This document shows, in pieces, positions 9,068-17,046 of a stretch of 64,000 nt of DNA. The notes below the pieces were generated by a model, which saw only the letters and a list, made by a program, of their open reading frames with translations, ran no database searches and had not been told where the DNA came from. The number at the start of each line of letters is the position of its first letter. The first letter of the stretch is position 1. The position numbers and the translations under genes are program-made. The stretch comes from Aureimonas jatrophae. Lineage in GTDB: Bacteria > Pseudomonadota > Alphaproteobacteria > Rhizobiales > Rhizobiaceae. The DNA is taken from positions 496,001 through 560,000 of the forward strand of contig NZ_FNIT01000002.1 in NCBI RefSeq assembly GCF_900104035.1, given 5' to 3'.

Positions 9068-10324
9068 CTATGCGACCCCGACCTCGTCGGCCAGCGCCCT
9101 CAAACGCCGCTTGTCGGCGTCGATGGCGAGCCCGGCCTCCGCACGCTCCAAGGCCTCGCGCGAGTGGCGCCGGGCGTTCTCGGCAAAACCCTCGCGCTTG
9201 TAGCGGGCCAACGTTCGAAACGCCTTCTGGAGACGCACCCCGATCTCGACCGTCGACGCGCCGTCCCGCGCGATCGGAGTGAACAGGTCGTCGAAGAGGT
9301 CGCCGATCAGGATCGGGGGCACGAAGACACGTGGATGCGCGACCTCGCCCTCGCTCTCGGGCGGCTCGCCCCAGACGGTCAGAAGGCGAACCGCCCGCCC
9401 GACGACGTCGATCGCCGTGCCGGGATCGTTGATGCCCGGCGACAGGGCGCGGCTGGCGATCTCGGTCAGGACCGAGGCGCCGAAGCGCGGGTCCTGGTCG
9501 TAGGAGCGGATGTCGCCGATCGTGAAGCAGCCGCGCACGTGCGCCGGCGAGTCCTTCGGTTGCATCCCGTCGATCAGGGCGATCGGTGCGGTGGGATCGA
9601 CCAGGTCGCCGGGGATGGCGCGCAGAAAGATCCGGCCCGAGCCCTGCTCGGCCAACGCCGACAGGGCGCCGACGTCGACATGCTGGACGTATCCGACCTC
9701 GCCGGCGAAGACGGGCCGTGCCGAGCGGGGGATCTGCGAGCCATCCCGAAGCGGCGAGCCGCCGAGATAGGGTTCGCGAGCACGCTCGCGCATCGCCTCC
9801 AGCGCCACCGCTTCCACGCGCTCCGTCGTTTGCGTCACGCGCCCGAGGCTCGACAGATGGTCGATCCAGCGCAGCAGCGTCACCACGATCGCTGCGATCA
9901 CGAGAATTGTCACTGCGAAGAGAACGACGCGGCCGCGGTCGCCGTAGAGCCCGGTCGACAACGCGATGATGCCGACGAGGCTGAACAGGAACGAGCCGAT
10001 GAAGGTCGACAGGACGTTGTGGGTCGTCTTGTCCTCGATCACGAGGCGCGTGGCGCGCGGCGTCACGTTCGAGGTGGCGGCCGAATAGGCCGACACCATG
10101 GTCGACAGCGAGAAGGTTGTCACTGTCAGCATCGACGAGGCGATGATGCCGAGGATGTTGTCGACCGCGTCCGAGCCGATCTTGGTGGGCAGGTCGCTCG
10201 GGATGTAGGGGCTCAGCACGGTCGCGGCGAGAGCCGTCAGGACGCCGCCCAGCGAGAACAGGGTGGCGCGCACCCAGATGCGGCGCGACAGGCGCCGCAG
10301 CTGCCAGAACCAGCGAGAGGTCAC
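9068..10324 (-). CDS. DUF2254 domain membrane protein
   Basis: About 418 residues from a GTG at 10324 that overlaps the upstream stop by 4 nt (GTGA). The N-terminal half has four predicted membrane helices (ATLFSLGGVLTALAATVLSP, SSMLTVTTFSLSTMVSAYSA, TFIGSFLFSLVGIIALSTGL and a LFAVTILVIAAIVVTLLRWI segment). The C-terminal half is soluble and rich in charged residues, with SPGINDPGTAIDVV, a signature I associate with DUF2254. No function is established for the family. Being sandwiched between an MscS channel and a betaine transporter suggests a role in envelope or osmotic stress; that is inference from context. Confidence 0.82.
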   Translation of the reverse strand: MTSRWFWQLRRLSRRIWVRATLFSLGGVLTALAATVLSPYIPSDLPTKIGSDAVDNILGIIASSMLTVTTFSLSTMVSAYSAATSNVTPRATRLVIEDKTTHNVLSTFIGSFLFSLVGIIALSTGLYGDRGRVVLFAVTILVIAAIVVTLLRWIDHLSSLGRVTQTTERVEAVALEAMRERAREPYLGGSPLRDGSQIPRSARPVFAGEVGYVQHVDVGALSALAEQGSGRIFLRAIPGDLVDPTAPIALIDGMQPKDSPAHVRGCFTIGDIRSYDQDPRFGASVLTEIASRALSPGINDPGTAIDVVGRAVRLLTVWGEPPESEGEVAHPRVFVPPILIGDLFDDLFTPIARDGASTVEIGVRLQKAFRTLARYKREGFAENARRHSREALERAEAGLAIDADKRRLRALADEVGVA

Positions 10325-11427
10325 GGATGGCCTCCGCCACCGTCGACCGCGCCTTGCCGCGCGGGTCCGTCGGAGGGATCGCCCCCACGCGGCGAGCGGA
10401 CCAGGCGAACGGGCCGGGGCGGCTCGCGCCCGGGCCGCCTCGGCCAGCCCTCGCGCTGCTCGCCGCGAACGCCGTCGGTCTCCTCGGTCTGGTCGTGGAA
10501 CAGGACGACCTGCGTCGGGTAGGGCATGTCGATGCCGACGCTGTCGAGGGCGGCCTTGATGGCCTCGAGAACGGCGGCCTGGACGTGCACCACGTTGGTG
10601 CGCTTCGACTGCGTCCACCAGCGCACGCGCAGGTTCACGGCAGAGCCGGCCAGATCCCAGACCAGCACCTCCGGCGCCGGCTCGGCTTCAAGCCCCGGTA
10701 CCTTCGCGATCGCTTCCAGCATCGCCCGGCGAGCGCCATCGATGTCGTCGCCGTAGCCGATGCCGACATCGTACTGCGAGCGGCGCGTCGGGCGCGCCGT
10801 GTTGACGGTCACGGCGTTGGAATAGACGTTGGCGTTCGGGATGATCACACGCCGCCCGTCGTACATGGCGATGATGGTGGCCCGCGTCTCGATCCATTCC
10901 ACGGTGCCCTCGTAGCCGTTGACCACGATCTGATCGCCGACCCCGAACGGGCGCTGGATCAGGATCAGGAGCCCCGCCAGCCAGTTCTGAAGGATGTCCT
11001 TGAAGGCGAAGCCGATCGCGACCGATCCGATGCCGAGCCCGGCGATCAGGTCGCCCGGGTTCAGCGAGGGGATGACGATGGTCAGCGCCAGCAGGCCCCC
11101 GAAGAGGATGATGATCCATTTGACGAACGAGCCGAGCACGGCTCCAAGATTCGAGCGCTCGTGCTGGTCCGCCCAGCGCCGGAACGCGCGCTCGACGCCC
11201 CAGGCGACGCCGAACGCGACCGCGAACAGGAGAACCGCCACGACGATGTTGGGCAGAAGCCGCTGAAAGCCGACGACCCAGGTCTCGATCTTCGACAGGA
11301 CGAAGGCGGGATCGACGCGCACCGCCTGGTCCACGGTCTGGGGCGCGGTGGCGGCCAGCGCGTCCACCGCGGCCGGGTCGGCGGTTGCGGCAGGGGGCGC
11401 AGGCGTCTGCGCGAAGGCTTGCGACAT
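10321..11427 (-). CDS. Small-conductance mechanosensitive channel (MscS family)
   Basis: A 368-residue MscS-type channel. It opens with an Ala/Pro-rich segment ending near residue 40, possibly a cleaved or periplasmic N-terminus, then three membrane helices. The pore helix region reads DLIAGLGIGSVAIGFAFKDI, the Gly/Ala-rich TM3 of the family, followed by the LIQRPFGVGDQI beta-domain start and VEWIETRATII, IPNANVYSNAV. The last about 45 residues are Arg/Pro/Gly-rich and unlike the family core. AAGGAC stands before the ATG at 11427; longer frames upstream lack this. It heads a likely operon with DUF2254 and BetT, so solute release and uptake genes are co-transcribed. Confidence 0.88.
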   Translation of the reverse strand: MSQAFAQTPAPPAATADPAAVDALAATAPQTVDQAVRVDPAFVLSKIETWVVGFQRLLPNIVVAVLLFAVAFGVAWGVERAFRRWADQHERSNLGAVLGSFVKWIIILFGGLLALTIVIPSLNPGDLIAGLGIGSVAIGFAFKDILQNWLAGLLILIQRPFGVGDQIVVNGYEGTVEWIETRATIIAMYDGRRVIIPNANVYSNAVTVNTARPTRRSQYDVGIGYGDDIDGARRAMLEAIAKVPGLEAEPAPEVLVWDLAGSAVNLRVRWWTQSKRTNVVHVQAAVLEAIKAALDSVGIDMPYPTQVVLFHDQTEETDGVRGEQREGWPRRPGREPPRPVRLVRSPRGGDPSDGPARQGAVDGGGGHP

Positions 11428-11621
11428 CCAAAAGTCCTTAACGGCATCACGACAGCCGCGTTCGGTGACGCGGTGCGCGTCCATCACATGGGGCAGGGTT
11501 CCCGGACGGCACGCCTTTTCCGTCGGCACAGGTATGGAACGACGCGGGCGCCTCCGATGAACGGCTTGCATGCTGGCGTACCGGCGGGTACTGCAGCCGA
11601 ACGAAATGGAAAGGTCGCCTT

Positions 11622-12584
11622 ATGGGTGTTGTGGGTACGGTGTCGGCGTTCGTGGGACGAACGTTTGCGATCTGGGTGATCGTGTTCGCAGCGCTCGGCT
11701 TTTTCCTGCCGCCCGTGTTCAGCCCGGTCGCGCCCTATATCGTGACGCTGCTCGGCATCATCATGTTCGGCATGGGGCTGACCCTGTCGCTCGACGACTT
11801 CCGCGAGGTCGCCCGCCGCCCCTTCGATGTCGGTGTCGGGGTGCTCGGACAGTTCCTGATCATGCCGTTGGTGGCGGTGCTCCTGACGCGCGTCATTCCG
11901 ATGCCACCCGAGGTGGCGGCGGGCGTCATCCTCGTCGGCTGCTGTCCCGGCGGCACCTCCAGCAACGTGATGACCTATCTCGGCAAGGGGGACGTCGCGC
12001 TCAGCCTGGCCTGCACGAGCGTCACCACGCTGCTCGCACCGCTCGTCACACCGTTCCTGGTCTGGCTCTTTGCGAGCCAGTATCTTCCGGTCGATGCCAT
12101 GAGCATGTTCCTCAGCATCGTGAAGGTCATTCTGGTGCCGCTGGCCCTCGGCTTTGCGCTTCAGAAGCTGGCGCCTTCGCTGGTTCGGGTCGCTGAACCG
12201 GCGCTCCCGCTCGTCAGCGTCGCCGGAATCGTCCTGATCGTTGCGGCGGTGGTGGCGGTCAACCAGGCCGCCATCGCCGGTTCCGGCCTTCTGATCTTCG
12301 CGGTCGTCATCCTGCACAACGGGATCGGTTATGCGCTGGGGTTCTTGGCGGCCCGCGCCTGCGGCCTGTCGCTCGCCAAGCGCAAGGCGATCAGCATCGA
12401 GGTCGGCATGCAGAACAGCGGACTGGGGGCCGCGCTGGCCAGCGCGCACTTCTCGCCGCTCGCCGCCGTGCCCAGCGCGATCTTCAGCGTCTGGCACAAC
12501 ATCTCGGGCGCGCTTCTCGCCAACAGCTTCTCGCGCCTCGGCGACGATGGTGGCCGCGACGGGCAAGCCGCCCCCGCACGGTAG
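11622..12584 (+). CDS. Bile acid:sodium symporter (BASS) family transporter
   Basis: A 320-residue integral membrane protein of the BASS family. Recognisable segments are LLGIIMFGMGLTLSLDDFRE near residues 45-65, VGCCPGGTSSNVMTYLGKGD in the first crossover helix, and the later EVGMQNSGLGAALA crossover motif. Nine to ten membrane helices are expected. Family members import bile acids, ketopantoate or other organic anions with Na+; the substrate here is unknown, though bacterial YocS/PanS-type proteins look closest. It stands alone, divergent from the MscS operon with about 195 bases between starts. Confidence 0.87.
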   Translation: MGVVGTVSAFVGRTFAIWVIVFAALGFFLPPVFSPVAPYIVTLLGIIMFGMGLTLSLDDFREVARRPFDVGVGVLGQFLIMPLVAVLLTRVIPMPPEVAAGVILVGCCPGGTSSNVMTYLGKGDVALSLACTSVTTLLAPLVTPFLVWLFASQYLPVDAMSMFLSIVKVILVPLALGFALQKLAPSLVRVAEPALPLVSVAGIVLIVAAVVAVNQAAIAGSGLLIFAVVILHNGIGYALGFLAARACGLSLAKRKAISIEVGMQNSGLGAALASAHFSPLAAVPSAIFSVWHNISGALLANSFSRLGDDGGRDGQAAPAR

Positions 12585-12842
12585 CGGGCGCATTCATCGA
12601 GCCGCGGGGCCAACGGTTCGCGTCGCGATCCCGCCTTTTCCGGTCTCCGGTTCCCACAACACGCCCGGCGGGGCGCCGAAGAAACGACTGCGAGCGCCGC
12701 TTACGGCGGACCCATCTCAAGGAACGCTTGTTCCGGACCCTTCGAGGCCCATGGGCAGGCCCACCCGCGTCGTCGCTGCGGCAGATCCGGGTCGGTGGCG
12801 AGGCCGCATCGGTTGGCGTCCTCGATACGATCGCCTCCGCGC

Positions 12843-13655
12843 CTAGCGGCGGTCGGCGGCCGCTTGCGCATTCCGCCGCCATTCGGCCGGCAGGCCCCAC
12901 CAGGGCACCCAGGGCTGGTCATGATGCTCGTGGTGGTAGCCGAAATGGAAGCACGTGGCGAGCGAGGCGAGATAGCCGAACTCGTTGGACCGCGCGTTGT
13001 GCCGATCCACAAAGCCGCTCTCCTCATGCCGATGCGGCCGGAACGTCCCGAAGTAGAAGAGCTGGAGCGAGGACAAAAGCGACGGCATTCCGTAGAACAG
13101 GACGACGTTGGCGATCGGGGCTCCCAGCAGGAGGATGTACACCGTCACCACGGTGCTGACGAATAGGATCGAGCGCCGTCCGAAGTAGCGCGCGAAGAAG
13201 GTGCGGTACCAGGGCCAGAAGCGCTCCGGCTCGTCCACGAAGAAGTCCGGGTCGTCCGCGGTGCCGGGGGCGTCGTGATGCGCCATGTGCGCGTTGCGCA
13301 CCTTGCGCCATGCGAAGCCGGCGTAGATCGTCAGGATAAACGCGCCGATGCCCGCGTTCACCCGGCGATGGCCGGGCACGAGCGATCCATGCATGGCGTC
13401 GTGGGCCACGATGAAGAGGCCGACGGTCAGCCAGCATTGAACCGCGACGATCACGGGGACGAGCGGCGCCGTGGTCCACGAGAGATCGAGGAGGAACACT
13501 GTGCCGATATGGATCGCGATCCACGAGACCAGGACGCCGATGGCGAGCGTGAGCCCGATCGCGGCCTGGAACGGACGAAGCACCGGTCGCTTCGCCGCGC
13601 CACGTTCGCGCGACACGTCGGGTTCGGAGCCGCGCACGGCGGTGATGTCAACCAT
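12843..13655 (-). CDS. crtW: Beta-carotene ketolase CrtW
   Basis: About 270 residues from an ATG at 13655 (a TTG at 13664 is the alternative). It belongs to the membrane fatty-acid-desaturase/hydroxylase superfamily with the histidine boxes of carotenoid ketolases: HDAMHGSL, then HMAHHDAPGTADDPDFF, and near the C-terminus HFGYHHEHHDQPWVPWWGLP, plus FGTFRPHRH. CrtW adds 4-keto groups to beta-ionone rings in the membrane, using di-iron and O2, giving echinenone/canthaxanthin, or astaxanthin together with CrtZ. It follows crtX by about 22 bases and is likely co-transcribed with it. The DDPDF and FRPHRH motifs distinguish it from a generic desaturase. Confidence 0.87.
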   Translation of the reverse strand: MVDITAVRGSEPDVSRERGAAKRPVLRPFQAAIGLTLAIGVLVSWIAIHIGTVFLLDLSWTTAPLVPVIVAVQCWLTVGLFIVAHDAMHGSLVPGHRRVNAGIGAFILTIYAGFAWRKVRNAHMAHHDAPGTADDPDFFVDEPERFWPWYRTFFARYFGRRSILFVSTVVTVYILLLGAPIANVVLFYGMPSLLSSLQLFYFGTFRPHRHEESGFVDRHNARSNEFGYLASLATCFHFGYHHEHHDQPWVPWWGLPAEWRRNAQAAADRR

Positions 13656-13677
13656 GAGTGCCAACCTACGCCAAGAT

Positions 13678-15057
13678 CTAGCCGAGAGCAGCGCCGTGCG
13701 GCGTTATGCCAACCGGCGGGGCAGCGGCCAAGCCGGGCACTGAAACCGCATCGGAGCGCCGCGCAACCAGCGCATCGATGAGAACGGCGGCGTTGCGGGC
13801 GCCGTTCGCGCGCGCGATGTCGCCGCGCATTGGCGCGGCGGCCGCCACGAAGCCGTCGTGTTCCGCGAGAAGGCGTTCGAGCCGGGTCCGGATGCCGGCC
13901 CGCGTCGCCCGGCCGGCCGGAAGGGTCTCGCCGACCCGGTGATGACGGATGCGCGCGCCCACGCCCGGCTGATCGAACGCGATCGGCAGCGCCAGCATCG
14001 GCGTTCGTGTCGCCAGGGCGTCCAGAACCGTGTTGAGGCCGCCATGCGTGATGCAGATGTCGGCCTGCCGGAGCGCCGCCATCTGGTCGGCGAAGTCGAC
14101 GACATGGTCGGCGTCGAGACGCGCGGCCTGCGCGGGATCGAGACCGCCGCAGTGGGCGATCAGGAGCTCCGCGCCAAGGTCCCGGCAGGCCGCCGCGATC
14201 AACCGGAAGAGTTCGAAGCGGTGGCCCTGGAGCGTGCCGAGCGAGGCGAACACGAAGGGGCGATCGCACTGGCGCGGGGCACCGAACGCCTGACCGGGGG
14301 AGGGCGTCGTGGAGCGGATCGGCCCGACCGGCCGCAGCAGCGTATCCGCGGGTCTGGGAAAATCGAAGCTCGCGACGGTCTGGGCCAAACGGAGCCGGTC
14401 CGACAGGCAGTCCCTGTCGTCGCGGATCTCGGCGAGCTGAAAGTGCTGCGCCCAGCGGCGGATGACCCGGCGCTGACGGCCCAGCAACAGGCCGCCCACG
14501 AGTTCGCCTCCGCGGTTGCGCGCCAGGCCGCGCTCGGTGGGGTCGTACGACCAGCCGAGGAACGGGAGCGGCATGGACGGATCGCGCTCGATCGGGAGCG
14601 CAGCCGCCATGGACGCGAAGGGAAGGCGCAGGTGGCGGGCGAGAAGGCCGCCGGCCGGCTCCAACTCGTCGGCGACGATCGCGTCGATCCCGCGTTCGCG
14701 CAGGATCGCAGGCCCATGGCGGCACAGGGCGTCGGTGACGGCGGCGCTGTCGCCGACGGTGCGCAGGATGCCGGGCAACCCTCGCGGACGCGCCGCGCGG
14801 CGGATGGTCGCCTCGGGATCGTAGCCGGGCGGCAGCGGGACGCCCGCCACCTCGAAGCCGGGCTTGTGGACCATCGGCTCGGTCCCCTCGGGAAGCAGGA
14901 AGACCACATGGTGCCCCAGCGTCTCCAGTTGCTCGCCGAGCGCCTCGAAGGCGCGCAGGTGGCTGAAGAAGGCGGGGCAGACAACGGCGATACGGGCCAA
15001 TACGCGATCCTGCAAGCGTCGACGATCCGGAAGCCGGCGACCGTCCCGTTCAGGCAT
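13678..15057 (-). CDS. crtX: Zeaxanthin glucosyltransferase-like CrtX
   Basis: A 459-residue GT1-type (UDPGT) glycosyltransferase. The N-terminus after about residue 20 reads IAVVCPAFFSHLRAFEALGE, the acceptor-domain start of the family. The donor-binding part has FVFASLGTLQGHRFELFRLI and later ADICITHGGLNTVLDAL, the HGG signature that contacts the sugar nucleotide. Placement beside crtW and opposite crtZ makes a carotenoid (zeaxanthin, adonixanthin or astaxanthin) the likely acceptor, giving pigment glucosides. The ATG at 15057 gives a Arg-rich leader of about 19 residues; a TTG at 15000, preceded by AGGAT, would start right at the conserved region and may be the true start. Confidence 0.8.
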   Translation of the reverse strand: MPERDGRRLPDRRRLQDRVLARIAVVCPAFFSHLRAFEALGEQLETLGHHVVFLLPEGTEPMVHKPGFEVAGVPLPPGYDPEATIRRAARPRGLPGILRTVGDSAAVTDALCRHGPAILRERGIDAIVADELEPAGGLLARHLRLPFASMAAALPIERDPSMPLPFLGWSYDPTERGLARNRGGELVGGLLLGRQRRVIRRWAQHFQLAEIRDDRDCLSDRLRLAQTVASFDFPRPADTLLRPVGPIRSTTPSPGQAFGAPRQCDRPFVFASLGTLQGHRFELFRLIAAACRDLGAELLIAHCGGLDPAQAARLDADHVVDFADQMAALRQADICITHGGLNTVLDALATRTPMLALPIAFDQPGVGARIRHHRVGETLPAGRATRAGIRTRLERLLAEHDGFVAAAAPMRGDIARANGARNAAVLIDALVARRSDAVSVPGLAAAPPVGITPHGAALG

Positions 15058-15324
15058 AGGTGACGCGGGACCGGTTTGGAATGCGGATCAACCGCACCCA
15101 GCTACGATTGCCGCTCCTTCCGGTGCACGACCTGTCGAACCGGAGATCCTTCCGACCTGCGCATGAGGCGCTGCGCGGAAAGCGCGGTCACGATCGGGCG
15201 ATGCCGGCGAGGCCGTACGTGCGCGGATCGGGCGCGCGGACTATGCTTGGCATGGGCGCCCAGCCTTGCCATATCGTGGCCCGGCGGGACTCGTCCCGAT
15301 CGACGACCCAACAGCAGAGCTGCC
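15058..15324. promoter_or_regulatory. Shared intergenic region between crtX and crtZ
   Basis: A 267-base gap separates the divergent crtXW and crtZ genes and must hold promoters for both. The only frames in it are short and without protein character. No strong sigma-70-like or symmetrical operator motif stands out to the eye. Confidence 0.4.
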
Positions 15325-15867
15325 ATGACCCTCGACATGCTCCTCTACGCCCTGATCGTTCTGGCGACCGTGGTCGCGATGGAAGGGTTCGCCTGGGGCA
15401 TGCACAAGTTCGTCATGCACGGGCAAAGCGGCTGGGGCTGGCATCAGTCCCATCACGAGGAGACCGAGGGCCTGTTCGAGAAGAACGACCTCTATGCGGT
15501 CGTGTTCAGCGTGTTCGCGATCGGCCTCTTCTTTCTCGGCCACTACCTGTCGCCGGTGGTTCTGGCGGTCGCGTGGGGGATCACGCTCTACGGCCTCCTC
15601 TACTTCATCGCCCATGATGGGCTGGTGCATCAGCGCTGGCCGTTCCGGTACGTTCCCCACAAGGGCTATGCGAAACGCCTCGTTCAGGCGCACCGGCTGC
15701 ACCATGCGGTGGAGGGACGCGATCACTGCGTGTCGTTCGGCTTTCTCTACGCGCCGCCGATCGACAAGCTGAAGGCCGAGCTGCGCCGCTCGGGCGTTCT
15801 GGACCGCGAGCGCATCGAGCGCTCCGTGACGTCGCAGGGCTCCGCGCACGCGCCCGTGCGCGACTGA
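15325..15867 (+). CDS. crtZ: Beta-carotene hydroxylase CrtZ
   Basis: A 180-residue membrane di-iron hydroxylase of the bacterial CrtZ type, a little longer than the usual 160-175. Four histidine boxes are visible: HKFVMHG, HQSHHEE, FIAHDGLVHQRW and AHRLHHAVEGRDHCVSFGF, the last followed by a YAPP segment typical of CrtZ. Four membrane helices are expected. The enzyme adds 3-hydroxyl groups to the beta rings, making zeaxanthin, or astaxanthin from CrtW products. The ATG at 15325 is picked because the first membrane helix starts directly after it; a longer upstream frame is composition noise. Divergent from crtX. Confidence 0.9.
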   Translation: MTLDMLLYALIVLATVVAMEGFAWGMHKFVMHGQSGWGWHQSHHEETEGLFEKNDLYAVVFSVFAIGLFFLGHYLSPVVLAVAWGITLYGLLYFIAHDGLVHQRWPFRYVPHKGYAKRLVQAHRLHHAVEGRDHCVSFGFLYAPPIDKLKAELRRSGVLDRERIERSVTSQGSAHAPVRD

Positions 15868-15894
15868 AGCGACGACCCTCTGCGGAGCCGTCGA

Positions 15895-17046
15895 TCAGGC
15901 CGTGCCCGGCAGCCGCAGGAGAAGGTTGGCGAGCAACGCGGTTCGCGGCACGAGGCTGGACACGAGGATATGCTCGTCCAGCGTATGGGCGCCCGCGCCG
16001 TCGGCGCCCAGACCGTCGAGCGTCGGGATGCCGAGGGCGGCGGTGAAGTTGCCGTCCGAACCGCCGCCCGTCGCGACCCCTTCCAGCGGGAAGCCGAGCT
16101 CATCCGCGATACGGGCCGCTTCGCCGAACACCCGCAGGCCAGCGGGGCTGGCCGCGAAGGGCGGACGGTTGAGGTCGGCCGCGATCTCGTAGCGGATGTC
16201 GGGATCGGTGGGCTTCAGGGCGCGGATGCGCTCGAGGATGGCGTCGGCCGACGCCATGTCGGGCAGGCGCAGGTCGACCTCGAGCCGGCACTCGTCGGGA
16301 ACCGTATTGCGCCCCGTGCCGCCCCGGATCGTGCCGACCGTGATGGTGATGCCGCGCGCGGCGTCGTTCATCGCTTCCAGGTCGAGGACGAGGCGCGCGG
16401 CGGCGCGGATCGCGGAGCGCCCGTCGGCGGGGCGCACCCCGGCATGGGCGGCGCGGCCCCGAACCGTGATGTCGCACAGGCCGACGCCCTTGCGCGCCGT
16501 GACGATCTTGCCGCCGTCGCGCGCCGGTTCGGCCACGAGCGCGGCGAGCGCTCCTTGGGCCAGTTCCTCGATCGCGGTGCGCGAGCTCTTCGATCCCACC
16601 TCCTCGTCGGATACGATGAGAAGATCGACCGGATGGGGCAGGCCGTGCGCCGTGGCGAGGCGCATGGCCTCGATCGCCATCGCGACGCCGCTCTTCATGT
16701 CGTAGACGCCGGGGCCGTAGAGCCGGTCGCCATCGCGGCGCAGGGGCAGGCGTTCCGCCAGCGTCCCCACCGCGTGCACCGTGTCGATATGGGCGAGGAT
16801 CAGGACGCGCGGTGCGCGCTCGCCAGCGGGGCGGGGCGTGCGCAGGACGAGATGGTCGCCGAACCCCATCGTGCCCGGCCGCCGCTCCACGAGAAGACCG
16901 GAGCCTTCGGCCTTGCGGGCGACGAGATCCGCCAGCCGGTTCACGGCGGCCGCGTCGCGGCTCGGCGTCTCGATCCCGACGAAGGCGTGGATGTCTGCGA
17001 GAAGGCGGGCCTCGTCGACGGTTGCGGCCTGGACCGAGAGGCTCAT
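15895..17046 (-). CDS. M20-family amidohydrolase/carboxypeptidase (glutamate carboxypeptidase-like)
   Basis: A 383-residue M20 metallohydrolase. Zinc ligands appear in order: AHIDTVHAVG (first His and the Asp two residues on), GVYDMKSGVA (bridging Asp), SDEEVGS (general-base Glu pair), a later Glu/Asp near VAEPARDGG, and a C-terminal His in GADGAGAHTLDEHI. The dimerisation domain sits between with GRAAHAGVRP. This is the CPG2/ArgE-type arrangement that cleaves N-acyl or peptide bonds next to a free carboxylate. It is the last gene of the eleven-gene operon and overlaps the penicillin-acylase gene by 4 nt, so it probably removes an amino acid from what the acylase releases. It is cytosolic. 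Confidence 0.85.
   Translation of the reverse strand: MSLSVQAATVDEARLLADIHAFVGIETPSRDAAAVNRLADLVARKAEGSGLLVERRPGTMGFGDHLVLRTPRPAGERAPRVLILAHIDTVHAVGTLAERLPLRRDGDRLYGPGVYDMKSGVAMAIEAMRLATAHGLPHPVDLLIVSDEEVGSKSSRTAIEELAQGALAALVAEPARDGGKIVTARKGVGLCDITVRGRAAHAGVRPADGRSAIRAAARLVLDLEAMNDAARGITITVGTIRGGTGRNTVPDECRLEVDLRLPDMASADAILERIRALKPTDPDIRYEIAADLNRPPFAASPAGLRVFGEAARIADELGFPLEGVATGGGSDGNFTAALGIPTLDGLGADGAGAHTLDEHILVSSLVPRTALLANLLLRLPGTA

Noticed and set aside
6462-10388. A minus-strand frame of about 1300 codons across the BetT and DUF2254 genes
   Set aside because: It is antisense-frame noise of high-GC DNA: Arg/Pro/Ala-rich, no domain, and the same-strand neighbouring frames encode clear membrane proteins.
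13656-14725. Treating CrtW as a larger protein or a generic fatty acid desaturase
   Set aside because: The frames upstream are shadows of crtX, and the DDPDF, FRPHRH and HHEHH motifs fit carotenoid ketolase better.
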